From positions 779,136 through 843,135 of the forward strand of contig NZ_KE136481.1 in assembly GCF_000407185.1 (NCBI RefSeq): 64,000 bases of DNA, given 5' to 3'. The notes under the pieces were generated by a model. That model was not told the origin of the DNA. It saw nothing but the letters and a program-made list of their open reading frames with translations, and ran no database searches. The position numbers and the translations under genes were made by a program. This document shows positions 53,914-62,599 of the stretch, one piece after another. This DNA is from Enterococcus malodoratus ATCC 43197 (GTDB lineage Bacteria > Bacillota > Bacilli > Lactobacillales > Enterococcaceae). Positions within the stretch are counted from its first letter, which is position 1. The number at the start of each line of letters is the position of its first letter.

Positions 53914-53996
53914 ACGGGCTTATGGAGAAAATATGGGCGTTAAAAACAAATAGACAATAGTATCTTCTTGTTTACCATTTTCTGCCACAAACCCGT
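53914..53996 (-). other. Structured leader directly upstream of mgtA
   Basis: On the transcript, ACGGGTTTGTGG...AGAAAATGG (minus strand of 53975-53996) can pair almost fully with CCCATATTTTCTCC...AAGCCCGT (53914-53937), enclosing a 37-nt loop. The helix ends a few bases before the GGAGG of mgtA. It is not a second M-box by sequence and has no T-run, so a role in translation control, RNA stability or processing is possible. Confidence 0.5.
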
Positions 53997-54012
53997 AATT
54001 ATTGAACTACTG

Positions 54013-54486
54013 TCATCCATTTGTTTTCATCTCCCTTTTTTCCACTTGTTCTAGTGGTGATTGAATATCCTTTTTGTAGATCCGCATGGTTAATTGCCCT
54101 TCTGCATACTCCTCCGAGATGGATTGATAACCTAGCTTTTCATAGAAACCCCAAGCTTGTTCTCTACCTGTTAGGAAAACAAGACAAAAACCAACTCTTC
54201 TAGCAACTTGTTCTGCATATATCAGCAAGTTTTTACCTAATCCTTCTCCTTGGTGATGCGAGTCCACCGCCACTTGTTTGATCTGGACACATTCAGCTGA
54301 AATTGGATGCAGCAATAGAGTCCCTATCACCTGATCTTCCTGTTTGATAATCAAGTGAAGATCCTTTCTTTCATCTCTCGGTGCCCTCAATAAGAACTTT
54401 TTCCCTGAACTTGCCTTTAACTCTTTGTTTCTAAGCATTAACGCTTCACAATACATTGCGCTGTTCCACTTAGTTACTGTAAACAC
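54013..54486 (-). CDS. GNAT-family N-acetyltransferase between M-box and mgtA (start uncertain)
   Basis: Acetyltransferase with KDLHLIIKQEDQVIGTLLLH and the acetyl-CoA motif VAVDSHHQGEGLGKNLLIYA. Drawn from GTG 54486 (157 residues); the frame is open back to a TTG at 54519 without a ribosome site. An ATG at 54497 sits perfectly behind GGGAGGG but is in another frame and stops after 7 codons. One extra A in the AAAA run after it would join the frames as MVKTVFTVTKW, so a start-proximal frameshift is likely. It is co-transcribed with mgtA under the M-box. Confidence 0.7.
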   Translation of the reverse strand: MFTVTKWNSAMYCEALMLRNKELKASSGKKFLLRAPRDERKDLHLIIKQEDQVIGTLLLHPISAECVQIKQVAVDSHHQGEGLGKNLLIYAEQVARRVGFCLVFLTGREQAWGFYEKLGYQSISEEYAEGQLTMRIYKKDIQSPLEQVEKREMKTNG

Positions 54487-54544
54487 TGTTTTACCATAGT
54501 AAATCCCTCCCTTGTTCAATTTTGAAAATAAAAATGATCATTGC

Positions 54545-54796
54545 GCAAAAAAAGACTTTCCGCTCAAAAACTCAGCGAAAAGCCTTACTAAAATTCATCC
54601 CAAATAGACAAAGTCGTATAGTCGATCTAATCGTTGAGTTTTGGCACTATACAACGTAAAGACAAACATCTTAGCTACCTTAAGAAAAGCCTTGTATTCG
54701 ACAATTCCTGTTCTACCCATTGGCGTCTCTCGACATTTTTGGGCAGTAGCCTGTGTTTGTATAGGAGCCTCACCTAACAAATCATATTTTATTTTC
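54545..54796 (-). ncRNA. M-box (ykoK) magnesium riboswitch with terminator
   Basis: Read on the minus strand, the conserved M-box segments appear in order: TTAGGTGAGGCTCCTATAC (54760-54778), ACACAGGCTACTGCCC, AATGTCGAGAGACGCCAATG, GTAGAACAGGAATTGTCGA and TTAAGGTAGCTAAGATG (near 54666-54684). These correspond to the consensus of the Mg2+-sensing ykoK leader. The expression platform is a terminator: GACTTTCCGCT (54554-54564) pairs with AGCGAAAAGCC (54574-54584), then seven T. High Mg2+ should favour termination before the acetyltransferase and mgtA genes. A 69-codon frame across the aptamer is spurious. Confidence 0.92.
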
Positions 54797-54802
54797 GAAC
54801 AC

Positions 54803-54831
54803 AATATAACAAGTTATTAATCACCTGTCAA
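54803..54831 (-). promoter_or_regulatory. Promoter of the M-box/mgtA operon
   Basis: On the minus strand a perfect TTGACA (54826-54831), 17-bp spacer and TATATT (54803-54808). Transcription would start near 54796, some 20 nt before the aptamer. Confidence 0.85.
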
Positions 54832-55018
54832 ATGCTTTTCTATGAAAAAATCCAGATAAATTAAATTAACAATCTCAAGAAACCGAATTCAACGCTATTA
54901 TACCAACCTTTTCCGTTATGAAAAATAATGAGGAAATGAACGAACAAATTTTTTTATTTGTCATAATCATTCACCACTAAAAATAATATAACGCACGTTT
55001 TGCCATTTTAAATCAATA

Positions 55019-55047
55019 AAAAAACAGAGCTGTCAAAGCTCTGTTTT
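55019..55047 (-). terminator. Terminator of mvaE
   Basis: Stem AACAGAGCT/AGCTCTGTT with a 5-nt loop, A-run left and T-run right, about 20 bp past the mvaE stop. Confidence 0.8.
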
Positions 55048-55065
55048 TATTCCCCAATGCTTAAT

Positions 55066-57483
55066 TTATCCTTGGCGAATTTTTTTTAGTAATTGTTCTG
55101 CTGTAGCTAAATTCATTCGGTCCGCTTTTCTTAATTGTCTAGAAACTAAAGGTACCTCACTGGAAGTAGCTCCTGCTGTAATTGCTAAAGATCGACTTTG
55201 CATCGCCATGTGCCCTTTTTGGATACCATCCGTTACTAAAGCTCTGATCGCGGCAAAATTTTGTGCCAAACCAACAGCCACGATAATTTCACCTAACTCT
55301 GCGGCATCCGAAACATCTAATAATTTCAAACTTATTTGAGCTTTTGGTAAAACCTTTGTCGCTCCGCCAACAATACCAACTTTCATTGGCAATATCAGCT
55401 TTCCAACAAGCGCATCATTTTTAATCTCCCAATCAGTCAGACCTTCATAGCTACCATTGCGAGCAGCATATGCATGACAAGCCGCCTCGACTGCTCGGGT
55501 ATCGTTGCCTGTGGCCAATACGACTGCATCAATGCCATTCATAATTCCTTTATTATGTGTGGCTGCACGATAAGGATCCAGCTTACTGAATTTGCTGGCG
55601 TCAACGATTTTTTCAGCAAGTTCGGAAGATAGTTGATTTAAAGGAATCTCACAACTCGCCATGATCATGGACTCGGTTGCGTAGTTACTTAGAATACTAA
55701 ACAGTACCTCTGCATCGGGAACTAACTGTCTTAATTCCTGCGCGACAGCTTCCAAGATAGTATTTAGAATATTCGCGCCCATCGCGTCTTTCGTGTTCAC
55801 CACAAGGTCGATTGAAAGATAGCCCTCCTCAAAGATACGTACCTTAATCGATTGCAAACCACCACCTCGTTGATAGATCGAAGGATAGCTTCTTTCTGCC
55901 GCTTCGAAAAGAGCTGGTTTATTTTCGTTAATAATTCCTTTGATTTTTTCAAACTCAGTAACATTTCGTAAAACGATCTGACCGATCATTCCTTGATTGA
56001 TGACTTGCGTCTGAAATCCTCCAGCCTTTGCGATGATTTTACCGGCATTACTGGCAGCCGCAATCACAGAAGGTTCTTCTGTTACCATCGGAATAATTTT
56101 TTCTTTTCTGTTAATTACAAAATTCTGTGCAACACCTAGAGGAATCGAAGCTTCACTGATCTGATTTTCAATCAAATTATTCGCAACTTTTTCCGGTAGA
56201 ACAGTCTCTGTTGTTAACTGAGCTGCCTCTTTAGCGGACAACTTTTTTTCTTTGACCAGCTTAGCTAACCGCTCTGTTTGAGTCATCTGATAAAATTTTT
56301 TTTTTGCGGTTTCTTGATCCTCCGCCTTGGTGATCATCAAGGCTAATCCAAGTCCACCGCCAATACAAAGACTCGCTACACCTCGCTGCTTATCTTCTTG
56401 AATCAGCTCTGAGACCAATGTTGCCACAATACGTGTTCCGCTGGCGCCAATTGGATGACCTAAAGCGATCGCACCACCGTACGTATTGATTTTTTCATCA
56501 GGCAATTTTAATTCTTTCTGCACAGCTACTGAGGCTGCCGCAAAAGCTTCATTAATTTGAAATATATCAATTTCATTAATTGTTCGATTCACTTTATTTA
56601 ATAATTTATTAATAGCTGACACAGGAGCCATCCCCATAATGCTTGGATCAATCCCTACTTCACTGTAGTCATTAATAACAGCTAGGTACGCCAAGTTATT
56701 TTCGATAGCATATGATTTTGCCGCCAAAACAACTGCCGATGCTCCATCGTTCAACGTTGATGCATTTGCTGCTGTTACAACGCCATCTTCTTTGAAAGCC
56801 GGTTTTAACGAACCGATTTTCTCTAAAGTCGAATCAAACCGAATCCCCTCATCATCCCATAAAGTATTGCCATCCGGAAGTGCCACAGGTACGATTTCAG
56901 ATTCAAATTTTCCGTCTTTGCTGGCTTTCGCCGCCTTCATTTGTGAGTCATAGGCATATTGATCTTGCATTTCGCGAGTAATCTGATAGTCATTAGCCAC
57001 TTTTTCTGCCGTCAAGCCCATATGTTTTCCACTGAAAGCATCGGTCAATCCATCATAAATCATACTTGATTTCGGTTCTTGCCATTCTTGCGCAGAGTAA
57101 TCAAAACTTGTAATTTTTGGAGCTTGAGACATATTTTCTGTACCGCCTGCAACAATAACCTGCGCTTCGCCCAATAAAATTTGCTGCATAGCAAAAATGA
57201 TCGACTTCATTCCGGAACCACAAACTTCATTAATCGTGGTGGCAGGTACTGCATAAGGAATTCCCGCCTTTACTGCCGATTGACGTGCCACATTTTGACC
57301 ATTGCCTGCTTGTAAAACATTTCCCATAAATACTTGTTCTACTTGATCTGGTGCAAGCTCCGCGCGCTTCACCGCTTCTTTCACTGCGATCGCGCCGAGT
57401 TCGACGGCTGAGAGGGTTGAGAGTTTGCCTTTATATCTGCCAATTGGTGTTCGTACAGCGCTTAAAATAACAATTTCTTCCAA
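55066..57483 (-). CDS. mvaE: Bifunctional acetyl-CoA acetyltransferase / HMG-CoA reductase
   Basis: Fusion enzyme of 805 residues catalysing the first and third steps of the mevalonate route. The N-terminal thiolase (about 1-390) has the active Cys in NEVCGSGMKS, and GHPIGASGTRI with the C-terminal Cys in CIGGGLG. The HMG-CoA reductase (about 410-805, class II) shows KVANNLIENQISEASIPLGV, GGGLQSIKVR, ATHNKGIMNGIDAV and NDTRAVEAACHAYA. The start is TTG 57483, 5 nt after GGAGGTG; upstream codons in the open frame are discarded. It is divergent from mvaS. The fusion is characteristic of enterococci and a few relatives. Confidence 0.95.
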   Translation of the reverse strand: MEEIVILSAVRTPIGRYKGKLSTLSAVELGAIAVKEAVKRAELAPDQVEQVFMGNVLQAGNGQNVARQSAVKAGIPYAVPATTINEVCGSGMKSIIFAMQQILLGEAQVIVAGGTENMSQAPKITSFDYSAQEWQEPKSSMIYDGLTDAFSGKHMGLTAEKVANDYQITREMQDQYAYDSQMKAAKASKDGKFESEIVPVALPDGNTLWDDEGIRFDSTLEKIGSLKPAFKEDGVVTAANASTLNDGASAVVLAAKSYAIENNLAYLAVINDYSEVGIDPSIMGMAPVSAINKLLNKVNRTINEIDIFQINEAFAAASVAVQKELKLPDEKINTYGGAIALGHPIGASGTRIVATLVSELIQEDKQRGVASLCIGGGLGLALMITKAEDQETAKKKFYQMTQTERLAKLVKEKKLSAKEAAQLTTETVLPEKVANNLIENQISEASIPLGVAQNFVINRKEKIIPMVTEEPSVIAAASNAGKIIAKAGGFQTQVINQGMIGQIVLRNVTEFEKIKGIINENKPALFEAAERSYPSIYQRGGGLQSIKVRIFEEGYLSIDLVVNTKDAMGANILNTILEAVAQELRQLVPDAEVLFSILSNYATESMIMASCEIPLNQLSSELAEKIVDASKFSKLDPYRAATHNKGIMNGIDAVVLATGNDTRAVEAACHAYAARNGSYEGLTDWEIKNDALVGKLILPMKVGIVGGATKVLPKAQISLKLLDVSDAAELGEIIVAVGLAQNFAAIRALVTDGIQKGHMAMQSRSLAITAGATSSEVPLVSRQLRKADRMNLATAEQLLKKIRQG

Positions 57484-57620
57484 GGGTGCACCTCCAATAT
57501 TTTCATTAAAAATCAGACGTAAGTATAGCATAGATAGTTTTATAATTTCTTAAGATTCAAACTTAACTAATCATGGGCTTTCTATGATATATTTACCTTT
57601 GGAAGAAAAGGAGGAGCAAT

Positions 57621-58772
57621 ATGAATATAGGGATTGATAAAATCAGTTTTCACGTACCAAATTATTATCTTGATATGACGGACTTGGCGAACGCACGTGA
57701 GACTGACCCCAACAAATTTCACATTGGTCTTGGACAAGATCAGATGGCAATTATTCCTGAAACACAAGACATCGTTACTTTAGGAGCAAGTGCTGCTGCA
57801 AAAATTCTTACAGATGAGGACAAAAAGGACATCGACATGGTAATCGTCGGAACAGAATCTAGTACCGACTTCTCAAAATCTGCTGCGGTAATTATTCATG
57901 GTCTGCTAGATATCCAATCTTTTGCTCGTTCATTTGAAATAAAACATGCTTGTTACGCTGGGACAGCTGCTTTACAGCAGGCCCACGATTATGTCGCACT
58001 GCATCCGGATCGTAAGGTTTTAGTGATCGCAGCCGATATTGCTAAATATGGATTAAACACAGGTGGAGAACCGACACAAGGTTGCGGAGCTGTCGCAATG
58101 TTGATCACTAAAGAACCTCATTTATTAGCATTTAATGATGATAGTGTCTTCTACTCAGAAGATGTTTACGATTTTTGGCGACCGGCTGGACACGACTATC
58201 CATTAGTTGATGGTCATATGTCTAACCAAGTTTATATTGATTCATTCACCCGAATTTGGGAGCAAAATAAAAAAATCAACCATACTGAAAGTACTGACTA
58301 TGCTGCTTTGACTTTCCATTTGCCTTATACAAAAATGGGACGCAAAGCATTACGAGCTATTTTCCCAGATCTTCCAGAAAATGAGCAGCAACGTTTAGAG
58401 ACACGCTACAATGAGGCTATCGTCTATAGCCGAACTGTTGGCAATCTTTATACTGGCTCACTGTACCTTGGTTTAATCTCACTATTAGACAATAGTCAAC
58501 TAGCTGCTGGTGATCGGGTTGGATTGTTCAGTTACGGCTCTGGTGCTGTCAGTGAATTTTTCTCGATGACTGTAATGGAAGATTATAAAGAACATCTAAC
58601 TAGTGAAGACAATCAAGCCTTGCTTGCCCAACGCAAACGGTTATCAATCGAAGAATATGAAAAAATGTTTGGTGAAAAGTTACCAGTTGATGGAGAAACG
58701 TATACCTTCTCTGATCCGACTGACTTTGCTATCAATAAAATCAGTGGAGATATTCGTTATTACAATAAATAA
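57621..58772 (+). CDS. mvaS: Hydroxymethylglutaryl-CoA synthase
   Basis: Condenses acetyl-CoA with acetoacetyl-CoA to HMG-CoA, the second step of the mevalonate pathway. 383 residues, starting MNIGIDKISFHVPNYYLDM. The catalytic Glu is near 79 (VGTESSTDFSK), the Cys in KHACYAGTAAL (near 111) and the His in RPAGHDYPLVDG is a likely substrate-binding residue. AAAGGAGGAG precedes the ATG. It is divergent from mvaE across 137 bp, so both are probably co-regulated. Confidence 0.95.
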   Translation: MNIGIDKISFHVPNYYLDMTDLANARETDPNKFHIGLGQDQMAIIPETQDIVTLGASAAAKILTDEDKKDIDMVIVGTESSTDFSKSAAVIIHGLLDIQSFARSFEIKHACYAGTAALQQAHDYVALHPDRKVLVIAADIAKYGLNTGGEPTQGCGAVAMLITKEPHLLAFNDDSVFYSEDVYDFWRPAGHDYPLVDGHMSNQVYIDSFTRIWEQNKKINHTESTDYAALTFHLPYTKMGRKALRAIFPDLPENEQQRLETRYNEAIVYSRTVGNLYTGSLYLGLISLLDNSQLAAGDRVGLFSYGSGAVSEFFSMTVMEDYKEHLTSEDNQALLAQRKRLSIEEYEKMFGEKLPVDGETYTFSDPTDFAINKISGDIRYYNK

Positions 58773-58780
58773 ACATCGAA

Positions 58781-58809
58781 AAAGCCAGCTAATCAGCTGG
58801 CTTTTTTTA
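58781..58809. terminator. Terminator of mvaS
   Basis: Perfect 10-bp stem AAAGCCAGCT/AGCTGGCTTT with a 4-nt loop and seven T on the plus strand; five T on the minus strand allow use by a transcript from the right. Confidence 0.85.
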
Positions 58810-59117
58810 GCATATAAAAAAATCTAACGGGTCTAATGGTCAGATGTTTATTCTTCATTCCATATTCATGGAATATTTACACCTTTTTTCTAGGTCCTAA
58901 ACGTTTTTTGTGTTTGAATTTCGTTTAAGCCTCACCACTAAATGAAGAAATGGTTCTACTGTCTACATTTCTCTTCCCCGCTAGATTAAAACTACTTGGT
59001 AAGGAAACTTCAAATCCCTACTTCCTTTCTGCCTTTTCGGCATTCACTTCGAAATGAACTCTGCTTCCGTCCATTTCCGTTGTACGATTTAACAACTTAG
59101 GGATTCATCCCTTACAC
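58810..59117 (-). ncRNA. Candidate CcpA-controlled small RNA
   Basis: A gene-free stretch lying directly downstream (minus strand) of a good cre-overlapped promoter and upstream of the mvaS terminator, which has a T-run in this direction too. The predicted transcript is about 300-335 nt. It can form small hairpins (AGGGA/TCCCT near 59100; TGCC/GGCA near 59041; ATTCCAT/ATGGAAT near 58868). An 18-codon frame starting ATGGACGGAAGC, encoding MDGSRVHFEV and so on, lies inside, without a clear ribosome site. I do not recognise the RNA family. Confidence 0.4.
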
Positions 59118-59122
59118 TCATA

Positions 59123-59160
59123 TTTATACCATATTCCAAGCTTTTTTGCAAGCGTTTACA
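59123..59160 (-). promoter_or_regulatory. Promoter with overlapping cre site
   Basis: On the minus strand TTGCAA (59146-59151), 17-bp spacer and TATAAA (59123-59128). TGCAAGCGTTTACA (59147-59160) is a full match to the CcpA cre core TGNAANCGNNNNCA and covers the -35, a repression position. The cre might also act on transcription toward nrdI. Confidence 0.65.
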
Positions 59161-59418
59161 TTTAATTTGACCACTGTTTTTCATGTTACAATACTTAAGT
59201 GATGAGCAGGACTAAACTTATCATAATTATTGTTTTCCTCTCTTATTTCGCAGATACTATCACTCAAAATGAGATGAACCAATACCATGTAAACTTATTA
59301 ATGATCCAATCTATGTTTACGATAATTACATCAGTAAAACAGTGAATATGGCATTTCTACGTTAATTTTTTACAAAGGAGAACAAATTCATTATTATTGA
59401 AACAGGAGGAATAAAACC
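59161..59418. other. Leader region of nrdI
   Basis: No gene is seen. A plus-strand TTGACC near 59168 with AATACT 17 bp later is a weak promoter candidate. The nrdI ribosome site, AGGAGG, lies 10 nt before its ATG. No riboswitch or NrdR box was recognised with confidence. Confidence 0.35.
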
Positions 59419-59868
59419 ATGAACATTTTATATATATCAATCTCAGGAAATACAAGGGCGTTCGTCAAGCATTTAGAGACATATGCTAAAGAGCAGCATC
59501 AGTTAAATCCAGCAAATCCTATGATCACTTCAAAAGAAATTTCAGAAAACAGTCCCTTTGAAATAGAAAATTCTCCTTTCTTTACCTTCGTTCCAACTTA
59601 TTTGGAAGGCGGCAATGGCGTAGATAATGGAGATACTGAAATCTTGACTGAGGTCATGCGGGAATACTTAGAATATAATGATAATTACAAAAAGTGTCTA
59701 GGTGTGGTTGGCAGCGGAAATAAGAATTTTAACTATCAGTATTGCTTGACTGCAAAACAATACAGTGATGCTTTCAAATTCCCTTTCTTAGCTGATTATG
59801 AATTAAGGGGAACGTCAGTAGATTGCCAACGTGTATATCAAATTCTGAAAAACAGTCTACCAAATTAA
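59419..59868 (+). CDS. nrdI: NrdI-like flavodoxin
   Basis: Small FMN protein of 149 residues of the NrdI family, which supplies the oxidant for assembling the dimanganese-tyrosyl cofactor of class Ib ribonucleotide reductase. The phosphate-binding loop is YISISGNTRAF; PTYLEGGNGVDNGDTEILTE and LGVVGSGNKNFNYQYC are family stretches. AGGAGG precedes the ATG. The nrdE/F/H genes are not adjacent, as also occurs in other Lactobacillales. Confidence 0.87.
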   Translation: MNILYISISGNTRAFVKHLETYAKEQHQLNPANPMITSKEISENSPFEIENSPFFTFVPTYLEGGNGVDNGDTEILTEVMREYLEYNDNYKKCLGVVGSGNKNFNYQYCLTAKQYSDAFKFPFLADYELRGTSVDCQRVYQILKNSLPN

Positions 59869-59954
59869 TCTTCTGCTAATTATTCTATTGACTTTTTCTC
59901 ATGTTAGGGGCATTCTTTTTAAATAGGAATTTCTATAAGAAAGGCGTGTTGTAA

Positions 59955-60860
59955 TTGAGAAAAGTCGCAATTATTGGTGTTGGTCATGTTGGAAGTACTA
60001 CAGCTTACACCTTGATTTCAAAAAATATAGTTGATGAGTTGGTACTTTTTGATTCAAAAGAAAATATCCTTAAGGCTGAACTCAACGATCTGATGGATGG
60101 TCAGATGGAACAAGACCATCAAGTTCGATTGATTGAACCAAATCTCACAGAACTTGCAGACACAGATGTAATTATTTTTTCCGCAGGTGATATTTCTATT
60201 TTCGAAGGAAATCCTGATCGCTTTGCAGAATTAAATTTGACTAAAACGATCGTTAAAGAATGGGCACCGAAAATTAAAGAATCCGGGTTTAAAGGGATTA
60301 TCTTAAATATTACAAATCCTTGTGATGTGATTACACAATATCTGCAAGAACTGACTGGTTTTCCTCGAGAACGTGTCTTTGGTACGGGGACTTCATTAGA
60401 TACTGGCCGCATGAAGCATGCTGTTAGTCAAAAAATGCTGGTAAATCCTTCAGCAATTGATGGTTATGTAGTCGGAGAACATGGAGAAAGCCAATTTGTC
60501 GCTTGGTCCAGCGTGCGAATCGGAGGCGTTCCCATCACGGATACTTTGACCGTCGAAAAACTTGACGCACTTGATATGGCCGCTCGAGATGGCGGTTGGG
60601 TCACTTTTAGGGGAAAAGGCTACACTTCTTACGGTATCGCTATACAGGCCGCACGAATCGTTGAAGCGATTTTAAACAATAATTATCTCGTAGTTCCTGT
60701 CAGCCATTTCCATTCTGCTGAAGACTGTTATGTGGGTTCTCCTGCAAAGGTATCGCGGCAAGGAATCAGTGAAAGTTTCCCATTAAATCTTTCGAATGAT
60801 GAACAAAAAAAATGGCAGCATACGATCCAAACGATTCACTCAATGCATGCAACAATATAA
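59955..60860 (+). CDS. L-2-hydroxyisocaproate / L-lactate dehydrogenase family protein
   Basis: NAD-dependent 2-hydroxyacid dehydrogenase of 301 residues. It shows the Rossmann motif VAIIGVGHVGSTTAY, ILNITNPCDVITQ, the substrate-binding Arg in FGTGTSLDTGRMKHA and the catalytic His in VVGEHGESQF. The protein is closer to L-2-hydroxyisocaproate dehydrogenases than to housekeeping Ldh, judging by the DNLM-like variant NDLMDGQM. It starts at TTG with AAAGG about 12 nt upstream. Transcribed alone. Confidence 0.85.
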   Translation: MRKVAIIGVGHVGSTTAYTLISKNIVDELVLFDSKENILKAELNDLMDGQMEQDHQVRLIEPNLTELADTDVIIFSAGDISIFEGNPDRFAELNLTKTIVKEWAPKIKESGFKGIILNITNPCDVITQYLQELTGFPRERVFGTGTSLDTGRMKHAVSQKMLVNPSAIDGYVVGEHGESQFVAWSSVRIGGVPITDTLTVEKLDALDMAARDGGWVTFRGKGYTSYGIAIQAARIVEAILNNNYLVVPVSHFHSAEDCYVGSPAKVSRQGISESFPLNLSNDEQKKWQHTIQTIHSMHATI

Positions 60861-60867
60861 AGCAAAA

Positions 60868-60893
60868 ACCGGACGAAATCGTCCGGTCTTTTT
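60868..60893. terminator. Bidirectional terminator
   Basis: Perfect 8-bp GC-rich stem ACCGGACG/CGTCCGGT with a 4-nt loop, A-run left and five T right, between convergent genes. Confidence 0.85.
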
Positions 60894-61452
60894 ATGCACT
60901 CTTGTTGATTGCCTTAATTTTTTTCCAATCAAACGCAATCAATTTTGCATTTGGTGTTCGATAGCTAAAAACCTCTTCGTTTTCTAATGGCTCAAAATAA
61001 TTTTTGATCGCCCGAATCACTGAATTATGACAAACTAATAAATAGGTATTATCCGAATCTTGTTCCAATTGTTCTAGTAATGGAACAATACGAGCATAAA
61101 CATCCATCAAGGACTCACCATTGGGATAACGTACCGCAAATTGCGTACGAATTTTAAGATAGCCTTCTTGTTCATCGCTCGTCCCATCGTAATCACCATA
61201 GTCTAGTTCAATCAAACGTTCATCGACAGTCAATGGCACTAAATTCTTTTCTCCGACAATTCGGGCCGTTTCTTGCGCTCGCTCTAATGGTGAATGGATG
61301 ATTTTAGAAATAGGCACCTCAAGAGCAGCAACCTCTTCTGCTAATAAAGCTGCTTGTCGATAACCGATCTCCGATAAAGCGATATCGCTTTTACCTGAAA
61401 TAATTCCTTTTCGATTCCATTCAGTTTCGCCGTGCCTTGCTACATAAAGCAA
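60892..61452 (-). CDS. Histidine phosphatase superfamily protein (phosphoglycerate mutase-like)
   Basis: Phosphatase of 186 residues with the RHG motif LYVARHGETEWNRKG (catalytic His), HSPLERAQETARI, LIELDYGDYDG and the second catalytic His in LLVCHNSVIRAI. Such proteins are mainly small-molecule phosphatases rather than mutases. It starts at TTG with AGAGGA upstream. It follows rnfD by about 160 bp on the same strand. Confidence 0.87.
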   Translation of the reverse strand: MLYVARHGETEWNRKGIISGKSDIALSEIGYRQAALLAEEVAALEVPISKIIHSPLERAQETARIVGEKNLVPLTVDERLIELDYGDYDGTSDEQEGYLKIRTQFAVRYPNGESLMDVYARIVPLLEQLEQDSDNTYLLVCHNSVIRAIKNYFEPLENEEVFSYRTPNAKLIAFDWKKIKAINKSA

Positions 61453-61610
61453 ATAAAAACAGTCCTCTCTATCATAAAAATTGAAAACTATCGTAATATT
61501 CCATCATTAATTTTCAAAATAATGTTTTGTAATAAACTGGTATTAGCCAGTGACCTTACCACTTTATCACTAGAATGAAAGAACGTCTACTTATTTACTG
61601 AAAATAATAG

Positions 61611-62597
61611 CTAGTTTTTCACTCCATAGGCTCGAGGAATAATGAGATGATCAATCAGCGGAACGAAACAGTTCATGATCAATAATATAAACGTCATTCC
61701 TTCTGGCATGGAACTGAATGTTCGCCAACCCATCAATAATAATCCGCAACAAATACCGTAGATGACCTCTCCTTTTGGCGTTGTAGGTGACGTGCTGTAA
61801 TCAGTTGCCATGAAGAATGCTCCTAATATCGTTGCACCGCCAAAAACATGTCCAAAAACAATCGTTGGGTCGCCTTTACCCAGCATAAATGCACTAACGA
61901 TTATTACTCCTATCATGGAAAGTGGAATGTGCCAAGTTATCACCCTTTTATAAAGTAAGAATAGACCTCCTAAAAGAAGTAATACCGCGGTTGTTTCGGC
62001 ATTTTTCCCGGGAATCAATCCAGTCAAGCTATCCATCATCTGGCCAAAGTTCAAGCTTTCCCCAGCCTTAACTTCCATCAATGGTGTCGCTGAAGATACG
62101 ACATCTAACCCACCAGCAGAAAAGAAAGGTTGTGGGTGAACATTCGCCGACATCTCTTTCACGAAAACCAACCGCAAAAAAGCTCGGCCAGTTAATGCGG
62201 GATTTAATAAATTTCGCCCAATCCCGCCAAATAATTCTTTTGCCGCTATGATTCCAATTGCTCCGCCCAATGCTGGATACCACAAAGGCACGCTCGCCGG
62301 TAAACTCATCGCTAATAGAACACCTGTAACAGCCGCCGAATAGTCTTTAGGTATGGTTTTCCTGCGAAATCTATACCATAAAAATTCAGCAATCAAGCAT
62401 GTTCCCACTGAGATGGCGTAAAGAAGTAATGAACTAGCACCGAAAAAAATAATTGAGGCTATCACGCTAGGTAATAGTGCCAGTAAAACCCATTGCATTA
62501 AACGGTCTGTTTTCTCTCGAAATAACAAATGCGGTGAAGCTTCCATCATTGGATACCTATTACTCCGTAAATCCTCAAAAGAGTGGTTTTCATCCAT
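61611..62597 (-). CDS. rnfD: Electron transport complex subunit RnfD
   Basis: Membrane subunit of the ferredoxin:NAD+ oxidoreductase (Rnf) complex, 328 residues, with about ten helices. MMEASPHLLFREKTDRLMQW begins the conserved N-terminus. GGLDVVSSATPLMEVKAG contains the Thr that carries covalent FMN in RnfD proteins, and NPALTGRAFLRL is a family stretch. The start is placed at ATG 62597, 2 nt after the rnfC stop; the longer open frame lies inside rnfC. The gene is last in its unit: rnfG, rnfE, rnfA and rnfB are not downstream. Confidence 0.88.
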   Translation of the reverse strand: MDENHSFEDLRSNRYPMMEASPHLLFREKTDRLMQWVLLALLPSVIASIIFFGASSLLLYAISVGTCLIAEFLWYRFRRKTIPKDYSAAVTGVLLAMSLPASVPLWYPALGGAIGIIAAKELFGGIGRNLLNPALTGRAFLRLVFVKEMSANVHPQPFFSAGGLDVVSSATPLMEVKAGESLNFGQMMDSLTGLIPGKNAETTAVLLLLGGLFLLYKRVITWHIPLSMIGVIIVSAFMLGKGDPTIVFGHVFGGATILGAFFMATDYSTSPTTPKGEVIYGICCGLLLMGWRTFSSMPEGMTFILLIMNCFVPLIDHLIIPRAYGVKN

Positions 62598-62599
62598 GC

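Noticed and set aside
54595..54804. 69-codon minus-strand frame with a protein-like appearance
   Set aside because: It lies wholly on conserved M-box riboswitch sequence and has no ribosome site; the RNA explains the conservation.
58810..59117. RNase P RNA, tmRNA or 6S RNA
   Set aside because: The conserved core segments of those RNAs were looked for and not seen; left as an unnamed candidate RNA.
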